NCBI RefSeq assembly: GCF_003933735.1
Contig: NZ_RSED01000001.1
Coordinates: forward strand, 372,001 to 436,000
DNA from: Aquabacterium soli
GTDB taxonomy: Bacteria > Pseudomonadota > Gammaproteobacteria > Burkholderiales > Burkholderiaceae_C
Reading direction: 5' to 3'
Length of the DNA: 64,000 nucleotides
A program made the translations under genes and the position numbers. Positions 49,501 to 58,100 of this stretch are shown here, piece after piece (position 1 is the stretch's first letter; each line of letters begins with the position of its first letter). The notes under the pieces were generated by a model. It was not told where the DNA came from. It was given only the letters and a program-made list of their open reading frames with translations, and ran no database searches.

Positions 49501-52500
49501 GGTGAAGCGCTCATTGGTCGCCAGGGCCGAGGTGCGCCCCGCCACATAGATGGCCGATGTCGTGGCCAGCGTCGGTGCCATCAGGCGGACATCACCCGAT
49601 GCGTGCACGTCGATGGAGCCTGCGGTGGTGCGGATGATCTTGCCGCCGGCAAGCGTGAAGTGTCCTTTCGAGGCATCGGCCTTTGTGGCCGAGAGCTTGG
49701 CCGATGAGGTGTCGGCCCCGGCAACGAAACGCATGGAGGTGGCATCGCCCGCGGCCGTGCTCAGCGTGGTGCCCGACAGCGTGAAGCCATCGCTGATGGT
49801 GCTGTTGACGTTGAGGTCGCCGGCGGCGCGGACGGTCAGGGCCAAAGGCTCTGTGCCGGCGCGCACCGTGCTCAGGTTGATGTCGGTCCCGTTGCCGATG
49901 GTCAGGTTGCCCAGGGTCTGAATCTCGACGCCCGCCTTGACATGCGCTTCGCTGCGGCCCGTCAGGCCCAGCTTGGCCAGGGCCTTGGCCTTGTTGGTGG
50001 CTGTGGCGAAGGTGGCGGCATCGGCGGCCAGGCTGGTCAGCCCCCATGCCGTGCTGGTGCTGTTTCCAGCCACCAGGCTGGTGTGCCATGTGGTTGGGGA
50101 TGCCGTCGAAGCATCCTTGTAGACGCGCACGGCTTCGATCTCGATCTGCCCGGCCTGCAGTGTCAACTTGGCATCTGCGGGATCGGTGACCGAGGCAGGC
50201 AACAGGCCCACGTTCACGTCGCCTGTGTAGGCGCCATTGGCATGGCGGGTCTGGCCCGCCCGGATGACGATGCGGCCGTCGGCAGCATCGTTGGCGCTGT
50301 CGGCCTTGATGGTGGCCTTGCCCAGCAGCACCTGCCCGTCCGTGGAGGACAGCAGGATGTCGCCACCATTGGCCCCGTCACGGGTGGACTGGGCCAGCAC
50401 CTGCGCGCCGGTCTGCACGGTTAGGTCGCCCTTGGCCTGCAATTGCACCACGCCGCCCTGCGGCACGGTGGCGTCGATCAGGGCTTGGCTGCCCAGGTCG
50501 AGCTTGCCGCTGTCCGAGGTCAAGGCCACCATGGCCGCCTTCACCGTGGTGTTCAGGGCCAGGTCGGTGCCACGCACGCGCACGTCCACCGCGCGGTGGC
50601 CCGTGCCGCTGGCGTTGCGACTGATGTCCAGCAGCTTGTCCAGGCCGGTTTGCGCCGCCTGTGCATTGGCGCTGGCCGCGGCCTGGGCCGCGGCATCCAG
50701 CGTCAACTGGCGTGCATCGACTGTCAAGGAGCCACCTTTGCCGCTGGCGGCTTCGAGGTTGATGTCCGCGTTGGCGCCAATCACCAGGGCACCATCCGCC
50801 GCGCTGGCCGCTTTCAGCGAGATGCTGCCAGCGTAGGGGTTGTCGCCAGCGTAGCCTGTGGGCATCACCGGGGCAGTGGCCGACAGGTGGCCATCGACCA
50901 CCAGGCGGCCGGTCTGGGCCTCGGCAGTGATCTGGCCACCGCCAGAGGCCACGGCGTAGCTGTCGGATACCTGGCGCAGTCGCCCGTCTACACGGGTTTG
51001 TGAGCCAGTGGCGAAGACCACGGTGTCGCTCTGGCCAGCCAAGCCACGTCCCAGCAGGTTCAGTCGACCTGCCTCGATGTCGATGAGGCCGTTCTGCGTG
51101 ACGATGCCCCCCGACAGGCCCAGCTTGCCGCCAGCGCCCAGGGATTCGTTGAGTGACTTGCCTGCCGCGTGGCGCTCGACCGTCAGGGTGCCGGTGGCGT
51201 CGGCCTGCTGATCCGAGGTGCTGGAGGCTGTGACGCGCGCCGCGCGCAGGGTCAGGTCGCCCTGAGCGAGGGTCTGGCCGCGTCCCGTGAACACGATGTC
51301 GCCGGTGCTTTCCAGGAGGCTCTTGGCAAAGCCCAGGCGCTGGCCGGCCAGCGCACCGGCGGCCTGGTCCTTGGCGAGAGATGCGTCGATCGTCAGGCCG
51401 CCTGTGTGCCCGTCCCGCAGAACGGGTTGTGCCAGGATCTGCAGAGACGATGCGCCTTGCTCGACCTGGGACTGGGCATCGGTGGGGGCTGTGCGGCCGG
51501 AGCTGTTGGCCAGGACCACATCGCGGGCACGCACCACGACGGTGTCGGCGGAGGTGCCAAGGCCCAGCAACTGTGGCGCATCCAGCGTCAGGCTGCTCAT
51601 CCCGGCGGAGCCCAGTTGCGCCGAGCCGTGGAAATCGATGCTGCTGTAGGAGCGCAGCTTGAGGCGGTCTGCCTGGTTGGCGGCGGCCAGCAGGTCGCCA
51701 CTGATCGACAGGGTGGACGCGTCCGTTGATGCCGCCGGATCCGCGCCCACGGCCACCCGCTTGCCACCCAGGCTCAGCGAGCGTGTGGCCAGGTCGGTGG
51801 ATTCGGCCATGGCCAGCACGTTGGTGGCATCGAGTTGCACCGAATTGCCCTTGAGCACGACTTGGCTGCTGGCGCTGCTTTGTCCGATCACCAGATTGCC
51901 CTGATCCACGCCGGTGGCACCAGTCACGCTGATGTCGGTGTTGGCCAGGTGGCCCACCTGCAGGGCGGCGCCGTCGCCTTCGATCACGTAGCGGCGCGTG
52001 GCGCCCGTGTCCGCGCCGGTGGACTGCAGCGTCAGGCCGCTCTCGACCGTCACGGTGCTCTTGGCCACGGCCAGCAGTTCGCCTGTGGTGCTCAGCACAT
52101 TGCGTGATGCCACGGGCTGGCCATTGGCGTCCACGTCGGCCTGGAAGGTGATGCTGTCTGCTGCGCGCGTGACGGTGATGCTGCCGTCGTTGTTGGTCTT
52201 GCGCGTGCCGCCCAGCAGGATGCTGTCGGCCCCCAGGGCATTGAGTTGTGCCAGGCCGACGCTCTTGGCCCCCGTGGGCACGGCCTGTGTGGTGTCGGCC
52301 TGCACCACCATGTTCGCCATGGACAGGTCGAACTGGCCGCCCTTGAGTGCCTCGCTGGCCTTGCCCGCGAAGTTGAAGCGCGCGGCCCAGTCGAAGGCGT
52401 GGTCCGACACCAGGCTCACTCGGCCGGCATCACCCGGTTTGAACAGGGTGTCGCCACTGCGGTTGGACAACTGCGCCTGGTAGGCATTGCCCGAGGTCAC

Positions 52501-55500
52501 GATGATCTCGGACTTCTTGCGGAAGGTGGATTCGGGCTCGAGCGTGAGCGCCAGGCGCTGGTCACCACCCCCGTTCTGCAGGGTGCCCGTGGTGGTGCGG
52601 TGGCCGGACACGATGACCGATCCATCGTCGTTCCTGATGGCCATGGGCATGGGCGTCGTCACGTTCAGCGACGTGGCGCTGACCAGCACGGCGCCGGGCA
52701 GGATGCCGTAGCGGGCATCCATCAAGGTGTACGTGCCGGCTTTCAGTACGCTGTTGCTGGTGGCAATGGTGACCTGGTCACCGGGTTTCAGTGTCGATCC
52801 GAGCTTGTGTGTCGTGGCGTTGATCTCGGCATCCGTCGGCGCAAAGTCGTACCCGTAGTTGGGCACGATGGCGAAGACGTTCTTGCGCAGGAAGGTGTCG
52901 GTGGTGCCGCCCACGCCCTGCTTGAACTCCCACGCCAGGATGTCGCCCCCCGCGCTCACGTCCACCGAAGCCTGGTTGCTCAGGCTCAGGGTCTTGCCGT
53001 TGAGGGTGATCTGCTTGTTCACCGGCAACTTCGTCAAGTCGATGACGGTGTTGTTGTCGGATGGGGCCAGATTGGCCGCTTCGCCGCTTGCGGCGGTGGT
53101 GCCCTGGGTGCCATAGACCCAGCTGGTCTGGTTGAGCGTGCTGCCCACCGGCACCTGGGTGCCGTCGCCCGAGATGGACAGGGCCGCGCGCTCTGTCAAT
53201 GTCAGGGTGTTGGCCTGCACATCGATGGTGCCGAAGGGCTGGCGCACGGTGCCATCCAGGATGACCTCGCCGGCCTTGATGTTCAGTGTGGCCAGTGCCG
53301 ACAGCGGTGTCTGGCTGGTGCTGCCCGCCCTGGGGGCGCTCACGGTCAACTTGCCGCCTGGGGCCGTGCCTTGCGCGTCGAAGCCCTTCACGCTGAAGTC
53401 GCTCAGCGTGGTGGCGTAGACCTGCCCCGCCACCAGGTTCAGATCGCCCGTGAAGCTGAGTTGCCCCTTCAGGGCCGCGCTGCTTGAAGAACTCTGGCCC
53501 ACGAGGCGGATCTCGCCGTTGGTGCGCCCGAGGGCGGTCGAGGCGGTGGGCGACAGGGTGGCGTGCAGATCGAGCTTGTCGACGCCCATCACTGCGGTGT
53601 TGCCCACCAGCTCGATCAGGCCTGCCTGCACCTCCAGGGTGCCGGTGCCGCCCAGCTGGCCCTGCTCGGCGCGCTTGCTGGCCGTTTCCACCTGCGGGGC
53701 CAAGGGCAGGCTGTCGCCGACCTTGGTCTTGGGGCCGATGCTGACCTGGTGGGCCTGGATGAGATGCGATGCACCATCGGCCACGTCGACCACCGAGGTG
53801 TTGAGCACGATCGATTGCAGCCGGGTGCGGTCGTTGGCGGCCACCAGATGGGCCCCGGCATTGAGCTGCACGCTCTCGTCTGCACGCAACTGGATGCGGT
53901 CGAAGCCAGAGCCATTGAGCAATTCGGCCGAGACCACGCCTTCGCCGAACTTCAGGCCTGACGCTGCCAGCCGTCGCGCTTCCTCTTGCGTACCTGTGAT
54001 GCGGATGGCGCGCTTGCCGGCCGCCTCGCCATCGGGGTACTGGGCAGAGGCCGCGGCCGGGTCTGTGCGATCCACCAGCCCTTCCTGGCTCAGTGCGATG
54101 TTGATGATGCCCCCAGCCACCGAAGCATTCGGTGCCTTGGCTTCCACGGTGCCCGACAGCTGGAAGCCATCGGTGGACATGATGTTGAGCGTGCCCGCGC
54201 CTGCGCTGATCAGGCTCTTGCCGGGCAGGGCGCTGCGGTCCAGCAGACCGGTGGCGCCATTGAGGCGGATCGTGGCCGCTTCGTCCATGATGAGCTGGCC
54301 ACGCGTGGCCGTGCCATCGCTGCCACCCAGCGTGACGGTGCCGCCTGCCAGCACCTCGCCTACCTCGCGTGAAGGCTGGCCTGGCAGGCCGCCGTCGGCG
54401 CTGTAGCTCTTGACGGTGCCCGACACTTCAATCAATGAACCTGCCGCCAGGTGGATGCGCTGGCCGGCCAGGTAGCCCACCGATTCGACATCGGTGCCAC
54501 CTGCTGATGCGCCCCGTGCGCCCAGCAGCCGCAGGTTGACCTTGCCGGCCAGTGCTTGAAGGGCGCCAGCCATCTCGATGCTGCCCCCCGCGCTCAGGTT
54601 GATGCTGCCGCCGATGCCCATGTCCAGCAGCGCACCCTGCCCAATGGACAGGTTGGCCCCCTTCGCCAGCCCAAAGGTGGACGCCGTAGCCGTGCCAGGC
54701 TCGGTCTTGGCGCTCAGAGTGAGGTTGAGTCCTTGGCGCCGACCGGTGTCCAGCACGGTCAGCTCATACGGCAACGCCGACAAACCGCCCAGGCGTGCCG
54801 CAGTGGCCACCATGTTGACCAGTTGTGGGCGCACCTGTGCCCCCGCCTGCACATCGATGTGGCCGATCGATGCCACATCCAAGGTGCCGAAGCCGCGCTC
54901 GGCGAACAGGTTGGTGCCGATCGAGAAGGCACTTTCACGGCTGCCGCCGATGAGCACCGCCGGCAAGCCCGACAGCTTGAGCGTGCCTCCAGCGCTGAAG
55001 TCATATCCGCTGAGCAGACCGCCGAGTGTGAGGGTGCCCTCAGGGGGCTGCGTCCTGTCGGCATACTGCTGGTTGATGGCCAGGCTGACCGTGCCGGCGG
55101 TGCCTTGCACCAGGGTGCCGGCGCTGGAGCGCCAGGCGGCCCCCGAGACGTTGATCTGGCTATCCTGCGCCATGATCAGGCTGCGGGCCGCCTCCACGGT
55201 GACGGTGCCACCCTTGCGCGCGATACCGTCGTTGGCAGGGGCTGCCGTCACGCGCTCATCGCGCACCGTGCCCGCGGCGTCCAGCACGGCATGGCGGCCC
55301 AGCACCACGTCGGCATCGACCTGTCGCGCCTTGAGTGTCAGCGTGCCGCCAGCGGAGGTGATGCGGCCATCGATCTGGATGCCTGCGAGGGCGTTGACCT
55401 CGAAGCTGCCGCCGGATGCCAGCTTGATGGTGGGGCGATCGCCCGCGTCGGCAGCGCCCACCGTCACGGTGTTGGCCTGAAGGCTCAGGCCCGCCAGGCC

Positions 55501-58065
55501 AGCGTTGTTGATCAGGCTGGCGGCCAGTTTCAGGTCGGTGCCGACCTGGCTCAGAACTTCTTGCCAAGACTCGGTGGTCCAGCTGTTGGCCAGCGTCGGC
55601 AGCACGGGCGCCTGGCTGGTCACGGTGATGGATGAGATGGCGGTGCCCTCGGGAACCTTGGTATCGCTGTTCTCGACGCCATGCTGGCCCAGCACCAGCA
55701 GGCCGGCTGTGGGCCTGAGCGACGCATAGAGGTGGGGCTGCGTCGTCAAGGCCTGCGCGCGGTTGACCACGCGGTTTTCATCCGTCATCTGGGCGATTGA
55801 CAGGTTCGTGTTGAAGGCACGGTCACGCTCCGCCACATCGGTGGACAGGCGTTGCGTCTCGCTCATCGTGACGTGGCCATCGAGCGTGGCGCCCAGAGAC
55901 ATCACCGGAGCCGAGAGCCAAGCCACGCCTGCGCTCATGCCCACGCTCTGGGATTCCAGCACCGTGGGGGCGGTCGCGCCGGGATCTACCAGGCCCAGGC
56001 GGCTGAGGTCTTCCGCGCTGGACTTGGTCGGATCAGAGATCAGTCCGTCGTAGCGCAGGTCCTTGCTGGCGTCTTCCAGGCGGGTGATCAGGCCATTGCG
56101 CAGCAGCAGGGACGAGACCAGCGTGCCCGCGTCATAGGTGACCTGGCCGCCGCTGAAATCGATGAGCGCATCCTTGTCCAGCAGCATGGCGCCCTGGGCC
56201 TGCATGCGCAGCATGCCGCCGGCCGTCGAGTATTCTGCGGCGCTGTAGCGGATGTTGTTGTACAGGCCGGCCACGTCGCCAATGGTGATGCGGCGGCGTG
56301 CGTCGGCCAGCAGTTCGGCCCGGTAGATCACACCGTCTCGCTGCAAGGCGGCATCGGCCAATTCGATCGAGAACAGCCTGCCCTGCAATTGGTTGCGGGA
56401 CGCTGGCAGCAGCAGGTTGTTCAGGCCGGAGACGTCGACCTTGGCGCTTGACTCCATCACGATCCGGCTGTCGTCCTGCACAGGCGCCGATTGGCCGGTT
56501 CGAAGCGGTGATGTGGCCCAGTTGCTGGTGGCCAGGATGTTGACCTCGCCCGCGGGGGCCTGCACCACCGAGCCCGAGCGCAGGGTGATCTCCTTGCCGA
56601 TGATGTCGATGCGCGAGCGGTAGAAGGTGTCGCTGGATTGCTGCAGCAAGGCTTCATAGACCTTCAGGTCAGCCTCGTAGGCGGCCTTGGCCAGGTTGTA
56701 CGCGGCCTTCTGATCATCCGTGGCGGTGGACGAGATGGCCGCCGGGGCGACAGGCTTGTCACGCACGCGCATGACCTCATCCGGGCTGACACCGATCTTG
56801 CCTTCGGCGATCTGGGCCGGCGTCAGCACCAGGCCATCGACCGAGGGCAGCACCTCGGTGACGCTACCCGCGGCCAGCTCGACCGTGCCGGTGTTGTTGG
56901 CCACACGAACCGAGCTGATGCCGTCGTTCGCTGGCGTCACGGTGGTCGTGTCCTTCATCGCCGTCAGGAAGATGGCGCCGTTGTGCCCCTTCACCGCGGT
57001 GGTGGCCGTCAGCGTGCCCTTCTGGCGGATGGCCGCCCCGACCAGGTTGATCGTGCCCTTGTCGGCCCGGACCGTGCCGCTGCGGGCATCGCCGTCCAGG
57101 CGCACGTTCTCCACCGAGCCCAGATCCGGCGCCTCGGCCAGCGCCGCTTCGTCGAAGTTGTCGATGGCCACCAGCAGGCCTCGTTGCGCCAGATCCAATG
57201 GGGCGTACAGGTAGACCGTCTTGCCCGCGGCCAGGATGGCCTGGCCTTGAGGCGTCTCGATCAGGCCCTGGTTCACCACGCGGGGCGCCACCAGGATCAC
57301 GTCGCCGCCCGGCAGCGAGCGGATCTCGGCGCCTTTCTCGACCGAGATGAAGCCATGGATGGCACTGTTGTCGCCACCGAACGAGGCTTCGCCCTTGCGG
57401 AAGGCCCGGATACCCGTTTCGAACGCCTCGCTGCTGATCTTCAGTGCCGTGGCCACGAAGCTGCGGGTGTCCACGCGTGCGTTGTTGCCGAAGATCACGC
57501 CCGCGGTGTTCTCGAGCATCACTTCGCCATTGGCCGACAGCACGCCGTCGATGACCGACGGGGTGAGGCTGGCGACGCGGTTGAGCGCGCGGCCCCCGGT
57601 GGGCTGCACGAACCGCACCTGGTAGCCCTGGCCGATGTCGAAGCTGTCCCAGTTCAGCACGATGGTGGTGCCGTTCTGCACCAGCGTCATGATCTTGCCG
57701 TCATTGGACAAGCTGGGGTCTTGGTAGTTGCCGGTGTTGAGCGACCAGTTTCCGGCCGAGTAGGTGGGCAGGTTGGCCCGTGGATTGGCCAGTGCATCAC
57801 GCACCAGCGCCGATACCGGGCGCGCCGCTGGCGTCACGGTCATGGCGCCTTGCGCGCGCGATACCGCCGTGCCTGCCACGGCCCCGTCTGAGCGCATTTG
57901 TGCTTGGGCAATCGTCGACAAGCCCACCAGCGTCAGTGCACCTACCAGGGCCACGGCACGTGTCTGGCCGCCGGCGGCCTTGCTGGCCGTCCTGGCATGT
58001 TCATGCGCGGGCACCCGCATGCCGCGGCGGCGGTCGAACACAAGGCGGTGGACGTGCTTGTTCAT
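46507..58065 (-). CDS. Giant TpsA exoprotein, filamentous hemagglutinin family
   Basis: The 3852-residue product has an extended signal peptide (HRLVFDRRRGM type ESPR, 1-25, then a hydrophobic core to about 56) and an N-terminal TPS domain (about 80-290). That domain is of the HMW1 type: VLNWDSFDIGQGYQVRFVQP, GGRALNRV and IFGNNARVDTRSFVATAL. A very long Ala/Gly/Val/Thr/Asp-rich beta-helix repeat region follows, mostly of hemagglutinin-like turns. Near the C-terminus GNLYIYTMDGDIDSGKGSN and GLYAPNGEIRALDAFV resemble a DUF3739-type end, followed by a charged tail. It should be exported by the TpsB encoded 35 bases upstream. No frameshift is seen. Confidence 0.92.
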   Translation of the reverse strand: MNKHVHRLVFDRRRGMRVPAHEHARTASKAAGGQTRAVALVGALTLVGLSTIAQAQMRSDGAVAGTAVSRAQGAMTVTPAARPVSALVRDALANPRANLPTYSAGNWSLNTGNYQDPSLSNDGKIMTLVQNGTTIVLNWDSFDIGQGYQVRFVQPTGGRALNRVASLTPSVIDGVLSANGEVMLENTAGVIFGNNARVDTRSFVATALKISSEAFETGIRAFRKGEASFGGDNSAIHGFISVEKGAEIRSLPGGDVILVAPRVVNQGLIETPQGQAILAAGKTVYLYAPLDLAQRGLLVAIDNFDEAALAEAPDLGSVENVRLDGDARSGTVRADKGTINLVGAAIRQKGTLTATTAVKGHNGAIFLTAMKDTTTVTPANDGISSVRVANNTGTVELAAGSVTEVLPSVDGLVLTPAQIAEGKIGVSPDEVMRVRDKPVAPAAISSTATDDQKAAYNLAKAAYEADLKVYEALLQQSSDTFYRSRIDIIGKEITLRSGSVVQAPAGEVNILATSNWATSPLRTGQSAPVQDDSRIVMESSAKVDVSGLNNLLLPASRNQLQGRLFSIELADAALQRDGVIYRAELLADARRRITIGDVAGLYNNIRYSAAEYSTAGGMLRMQAQGAMLLDKDALIDFSGGQVTYDAGTLVSSLLLRNGLITRLEDASKDLRYDGLISDPTKSSAEDLSRLGLVDPGATAPTVLESQSVGMSAGVAWLSAPVMSLGATLDGHVTMSETQRLSTDVAERDRAFNTNLSIAQMTDENRVVNRAQALTTQPHLYASLRPTAGLLVLGQHGVENSDTKVPEGTAISSITVTSQAPVLPTLANSWTTESWQEVLSQVGTDLKLAASLINNAGLAGLSLQANTVTVGAADAGDRPTIKLASGGSFEVNALAGIQIDGRITSAGGTLTLKARQVDADVVLGRHAVLDAAGTVRDERVTAAPANDGIARKGGTVTVEAARSLIMAQDSQINVSGAAWRSSAGTLVQGTAGTVSLAINQQYADRTQPPEGTLTLGGLLSGYDFSAGGTLKLSGLPAVLIGGSRESAFSIGTNLFAERGFGTLDVASIGHIDVQAGAQVRPQLVNMVATAARLGGLSALPYELTVLDTGRRQGLNLTLSAKTEPGTATASTFGLAKGANLSIGQGALLDMGIGGSINLSAGGSIEMAGALQALAGKVNLRLLGARGASAGGTDVESVGYLAGQRIHLAAGSLIEVSGTVKSYSADGGLPGQPSREVGEVLAGGTVTLGGSDGTATRGQLIMDEAATIRLNGATGLLDRSALPGKSLISAGAGTLNIMSTDGFQLSGTVEAKAPNASVAGGIINIALSQEGLVDRTDPAAASAQYPDGEAAGKRAIRITGTQEEARRLAASGLKFGEGVVSAELLNGSGFDRIQLRADESVQLNAGAHLVAANDRTRLQSIVLNTSVVDVADGASHLIQAHQVSIGPKTKVGDSLPLAPQVETASKRAEQGQLGGTGTLEVQAGLIELVGNTAVMGVDKLDLHATLSPTASTALGRTNGEIRLVGQSSSSSAALKGQLSFTGDLNLVAGQVYATTLSDFSVKGFDAQGTAPGGKLTVSAPRAGSTSQTPLSALATLNIKAGEVILDGTVRQPFGTIDVQANTLTLTERAALSISGDGTQVPVGSTLNQTSWVYGTQGTTAASGEAANLAPSDNNTVIDLTKLPVNKQITLNGKTLSLSNQASVDVSAGGDILAWEFKQGVGGTTDTFLRKNVFAIVPNYGYDFAPTDAEINATTHKLGSTLKPGDQVTIATSNSVLKAGTYTLMDARYGILPGAVLVSATSLNVTTPMPMAIRNDDGSVIVSGHRTTTGTLQNGGGDQRLALTLEPESTFRKKSEIIVTSGNAYQAQLSNRSGDTLFKPGDAGRVSLVSDHAFDWAARFNFAGKASEALKGGQFDLSMANMVVQADTTQAVPTGAKSVGLAQLNALGADSILLGGTRKTNNDGSITVTRAADSITFQADVDANGQPVASRNVLSTTGELLAVAKSTVTVESGLTLQSTGADTGATRRYVIEGDGAALQVGHLANTDISVTGATGVDQGNLVIGQSSASSQVVLKGNSVQLDATNVLAMAESTDLATRSLSLGGKRVAVGADPAASTDASTLSISGDLLAAANQADRLKLRSYSSIDFHGSAQLGSAGMSSLTLDAPQLLGLGTSADTVVVRARDVVLANSSGRTAPTDAQSQVEQGASSLQILAQPVLRDGHTGGLTIDASLAKDQAAGALAGQRLGFAKSLLESTGDIVFTGRGQTLAQGDLTLRAARVTASSTSDQQADATGTLTVERHAAGKSLNESLGAGGKLGLSGGIVTQNGLIDIEAGRLNLLGRGLAGQSDTVVFATGSQTRVDGRLRQVSDSYAVASGGGQITAEAQTGRLVVDGHLSATAPVMPTGYAGDNPYAGSISLKAASAADGALVIGANADINLEAASGKGGSLTVDARQLTLDAAAQAAASANAQAAQTGLDKLLDISRNASGTGHRAVDVRVRGTDLALNTTVKAAMVALTSDSGKLDLGSQALIDATVPQGGVVQLQAKGDLTVQTGAQVLAQSTRDGANGGDILLSSTDGQVLLGKATIKADSANDAADGRIVIRAGQTRHANGAYTGDVNVGLLPASVTDPADAKLTLQAGQIEIEAVRVYKDASTASPTTWHTSLVAGNSTSTAWGLTSLAADAATFATATNKAKALAKLGLTGRSEAHVKAGVEIQTLGNLTIGNGTDINLSTVRAGTEPLALTVRAAGDLNVNSTISDGFTLSGTTLSTAAGDATSMRFVAGADTSSAKLSATKADASKGHFTLAGGKIIRTTAGSIDVHASGDVRLMAPTLATTSAIYVAGRTSALATNERFTTTGAATTAYANARFTERGGRLTVAAGGNVGSYAAVSTVDGVTTLTPQQVSQMTGNYFYHGGNPNAALATQRVPVAWWTGLNAFRQGFGSFGGGNISVTAGQDISNVAVVAPTNARSVQMIDDNGQVVQTSLKELNGGNIEVIAGRNIDGGVYFLGRGAGRITAGGSLNRGADSVADGTAPDTTMVYEPGTMLGLMNGHWDVSALDDLTVSYVFNPTIMPFRANGSSPVNTGSVSGAASGLSATTASLYFTYAQDAGVSLSSLKGDVNWEANAQALNLMHKTSATETMSMTGSVTSNASYLASIAPPVVHVTSLQGDVTFNRVGLALSDGGSTSSPASPLYVMPSAMSDFNVYADQDVVLQGHVQLIDAAQAQLGLPSAAQPALVSGNASTAATSFNLSGLNTSLAPAGSAAAANANGLRVFSDMSVLQANAIYDLGQQANENVVRVHAGRDIIFDRQTEDGTSANPFLRSNRPTEIVAGRDLINPAFIGQNFTDDDVTIVKAGRDIIGGIDTSSQIVIGGPGALHVEAGRDILLNQSLGVVAVANQINTALPEQSAKITLSAGNDRSLNSDKLIELHGSDPALRDAMNRALADSQLPVPGGASSWAEVSFDTALGTFRSLTDEHQVEAVNRYLNAAFVARYLPDQAGRTDAYYRSEPFLRLKQEAMWQQIRALAGQAIAIAASDNAGEEARRATQRKGLFDQAAGVADLAGLGASFHRNGDIDLTNAKVHNLGVGGGSTSGQVDNSKGGIDVIAAGQVAAGLPSAADQPAGFINFQGGSFRSLTGGDFLVGDQKVIVVGRGNLYIYTMDGDIDSGKGSNTIVTKPTPVRMFDPATGTVVTQGQPPTSGSGLQVVEPPADVTTRMGLYAPNGEIRALDAFVISAEPPEIGSPIVIGADNITGAATSPPPTPNVSLTPKVADTAAGVAQAAEAIGVGAKETSSLLTVDLLGFGEASTAASAASSNALPASDATGSKTDTPTSDQKAKDRKDKEREQDAP

Positions 58066-58100
58066 GATGGACTTCCTGGGGGCAGTGATTCAAGCGAGGG

